A stretch of DNA of 64,000 nt, taken from Sulfurimicrobium sp963741495. GTDB taxonomy: Bacteria; Pseudomonadota; Gammaproteobacteria; Burkholderiales; Sulfuricellaceae. The stretch is taken from contig CAVUID010000018.1 of assembly GCA_963741495.1 (NCBI GenBank), positions 186,001 to 250,000 of the forward strand, given 5' to 3'. Both the position numbers and the translations under genes were made by a program. The notes beneath the pieces are model-generated. The model worked only from the letters and a program-made list of their open reading frames with translations. It was not told the origin of the DNA and searched no databases. This document shows, piece by piece, positions 63,102 to 64,000 of this stretch; positions within the stretch are counted from its first letter, which is position 1, and the number at the start of each line of letters is the position of its first letter.

Positions 63102-64000
63102 CATGGCGGACTCAAGGATCTTGGGGGGCGCAATCCACTCTCGTTTCGGGACCCACCTCGAGCAGTGCCGCGACCTGGTCTCGGCTTTCGTCAGCGCCCG
63201 CTTCCCGGATCTCTTCGACCAGGCGAACACGGCGCTCCTCGAGTTTTGCGGAGCGCGCTGAAAGCAATGCCGTACAGGGGCGCTTCTTCGAGGCCATGCG
63301 GCAGTTGCAGCGACGCCGCACCGACGTCGAGTTCGTCTTTCACGAGGAGCTGAACGCGGGGTTCCAGAACTTCGGCGCAGTCGACGCCACCAGCCCCGGA
63401 CAGCGGTCAAGACCTTGACCTCACGGCGGGCATCGAGCTGTCCCTGGTGGAGCCAGACGACATGGAAGAGTCCGTGGCGACGGAGAACCTGATCTCCCGC
63501 GCAAACGCCAACTTTTTTCCCGATCTCTACGCCCTCAGTCAGCGTTTGTCGGTCGTCGTTGGCGGCCGCAAGCTCAAGGACCACGACATCCCGGCCGCGC
63601 CGCTATCACTTCGTGCACTCCTTCCAGCGGGCCATGGACGGACTGGACGTCGAGATCAAGGTCAAGGTCGTTCTCTATGCGCTGTTCGACAAGGTGATCA
63701 TCAGGCAGTGCGGGAGCGTCTACGACGCAGTACAACGCGATCCTGAAGTCCGCGGGCATCCTGCCGAAACTCAAGCCCGCCTACGTCCGATCGAAACAGG
63801 CACGGTCGAAGGCGGCGGAACAGGCCGCGGAACAGGCGGCAGAACAATCGACGGAACAGGCAGCGGAAGTCTGCCCGACACGGCCGAGCGACCAGGACCC
63901 ATCCGTCGCCGACGGCGCCCGACGGCGGCGCGCCAGCCGATCTGGCGAGCGAGCTGTTCGACTCGATTCTCGATCTCATGGCCGCGCGCCGTCCCGCCGG
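63102..64000 (+). CDS. DUF1631-family protein, 5' part (several frameshifts, runs off the window)
   Basis: Pieces in successive frames match the start of the large DUF1631 proteins: MADSRILGGAIHSRF, then FPDLFDQANTALLEFAERAE, SNAVQGRFFEAMRQLQ, ELSLVEPDDMEESVATENLI and FQRAMDGLDVEIKVKVVLYA. The usual protein is 600-800 residues and of unknown function. At least four breaks occur in 900 bases and the last part of the window is a low-complexity Gly/Thr/Arg stretch. The assignment rests on the order of the pieces. Confidence 0.65.

Overview
The window reads as two unrelated pieces of bacterial genome joined near base 55,980. Bases 1 to about 55,980 look like a betaproteobacterium, probably of the Nitrosomonadales (Gallionellaceae or Sulfuricellaceae type). 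This is inferred from the argD-argF-argG, ubiA-ubiC and spoT-rpoZ-gmk neighbourhoods, from small families common in that group (DUF3579, DUF2788) and from the density of sulfur and c-type cytochrome genes. From about 55,980 to the end the DNA is visibly richer in G+C. It carries ccmG (3' part), ccmH, ccmI, metY, a pentapeptide-repeat protein, sat (ATP sulfurylase) and a DUF1631 gene, as expected of a purple-sulfur-type gammaproteobacterium (inference). The join falls inside two genes, so a chimeric read or assembly is the simplest explanation.

Layout of the left part. 1-0.7 kb: IS30-type transposase remnant. 0.75-4.1 kb: cysG and a NarX/NarL-like two-component pair. 4.4-5.2 kb: tRNA-Phe, tRNA-Ser and rpsT. 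5.2-9.1 kb: arginine biosynthesis (argD, argF, argG). 9.1-16.2 kb: mixed housekeeping genes (DUF2788, ppnP, yajQ, DJ-1, beta-CASP hydrolase, dacB, MFS, MBL hydrolase). 16.2-21.5 kb: a sulfur cluster on the minus strand with a cysteine desulfurase, a PLP trans-sulfuration enzyme, a TauE/SafE exporter, a DsrE-like protein, a periplasmic rhodanese and an ArsR-rhodanese fusion regulator. Two similar palindromes, likely operators, precede the exporter and the periplasmic rhodanese. 21.5-29.1 kb: ubiD, a HepT/MntA pair, cytochrome c', a CDF transporter, ubiA, ubiC, a PhnD-like protein, rlmJ and a PIN/antitoxin pair. 29.3-34.9 kb: recG, ridA, spoT, rpoZ and gmk. 35.1-38.2 kb: an atypical class A penicillin-binding protein.

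The most unusual region is 38.5-55.98 kb. It combines an NHL-propeller lipoprotein, a tetraheme cytochrome, a 611-residue predicted outer-membrane barrel, a PQQ-like propeller and an octaheme cytochrome with three paralogous modules. Each module has the order membrane-anchored octaheme cytochrome c, four-helix cytochrome b, membrane-anchored triheme cytochrome c. The predicted proteins carry 45 heme c motifs, including CX3CH and CX4CH variants at conserved places. I infer a quinone-pool-to-periplasm-to-outer-membrane electron route built from three inner-membrane quinone/cytochrome modules and one propeller-barrel conduit. The direction (respiration of, or oxidation of, an extracellular substrate) cannot be told from sequence.

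Many conserved genes in both parts are broken by a shift that is repaired by removing one base (cysG, argD, argF, DJ-1, MBL, cysteine desulfurase, tauE, rlmJ, spoT, metY). This pattern suggests uncorrected insertion errors in the reads, so these genes are annotated as frameshifted CDS and not as decayed genes.
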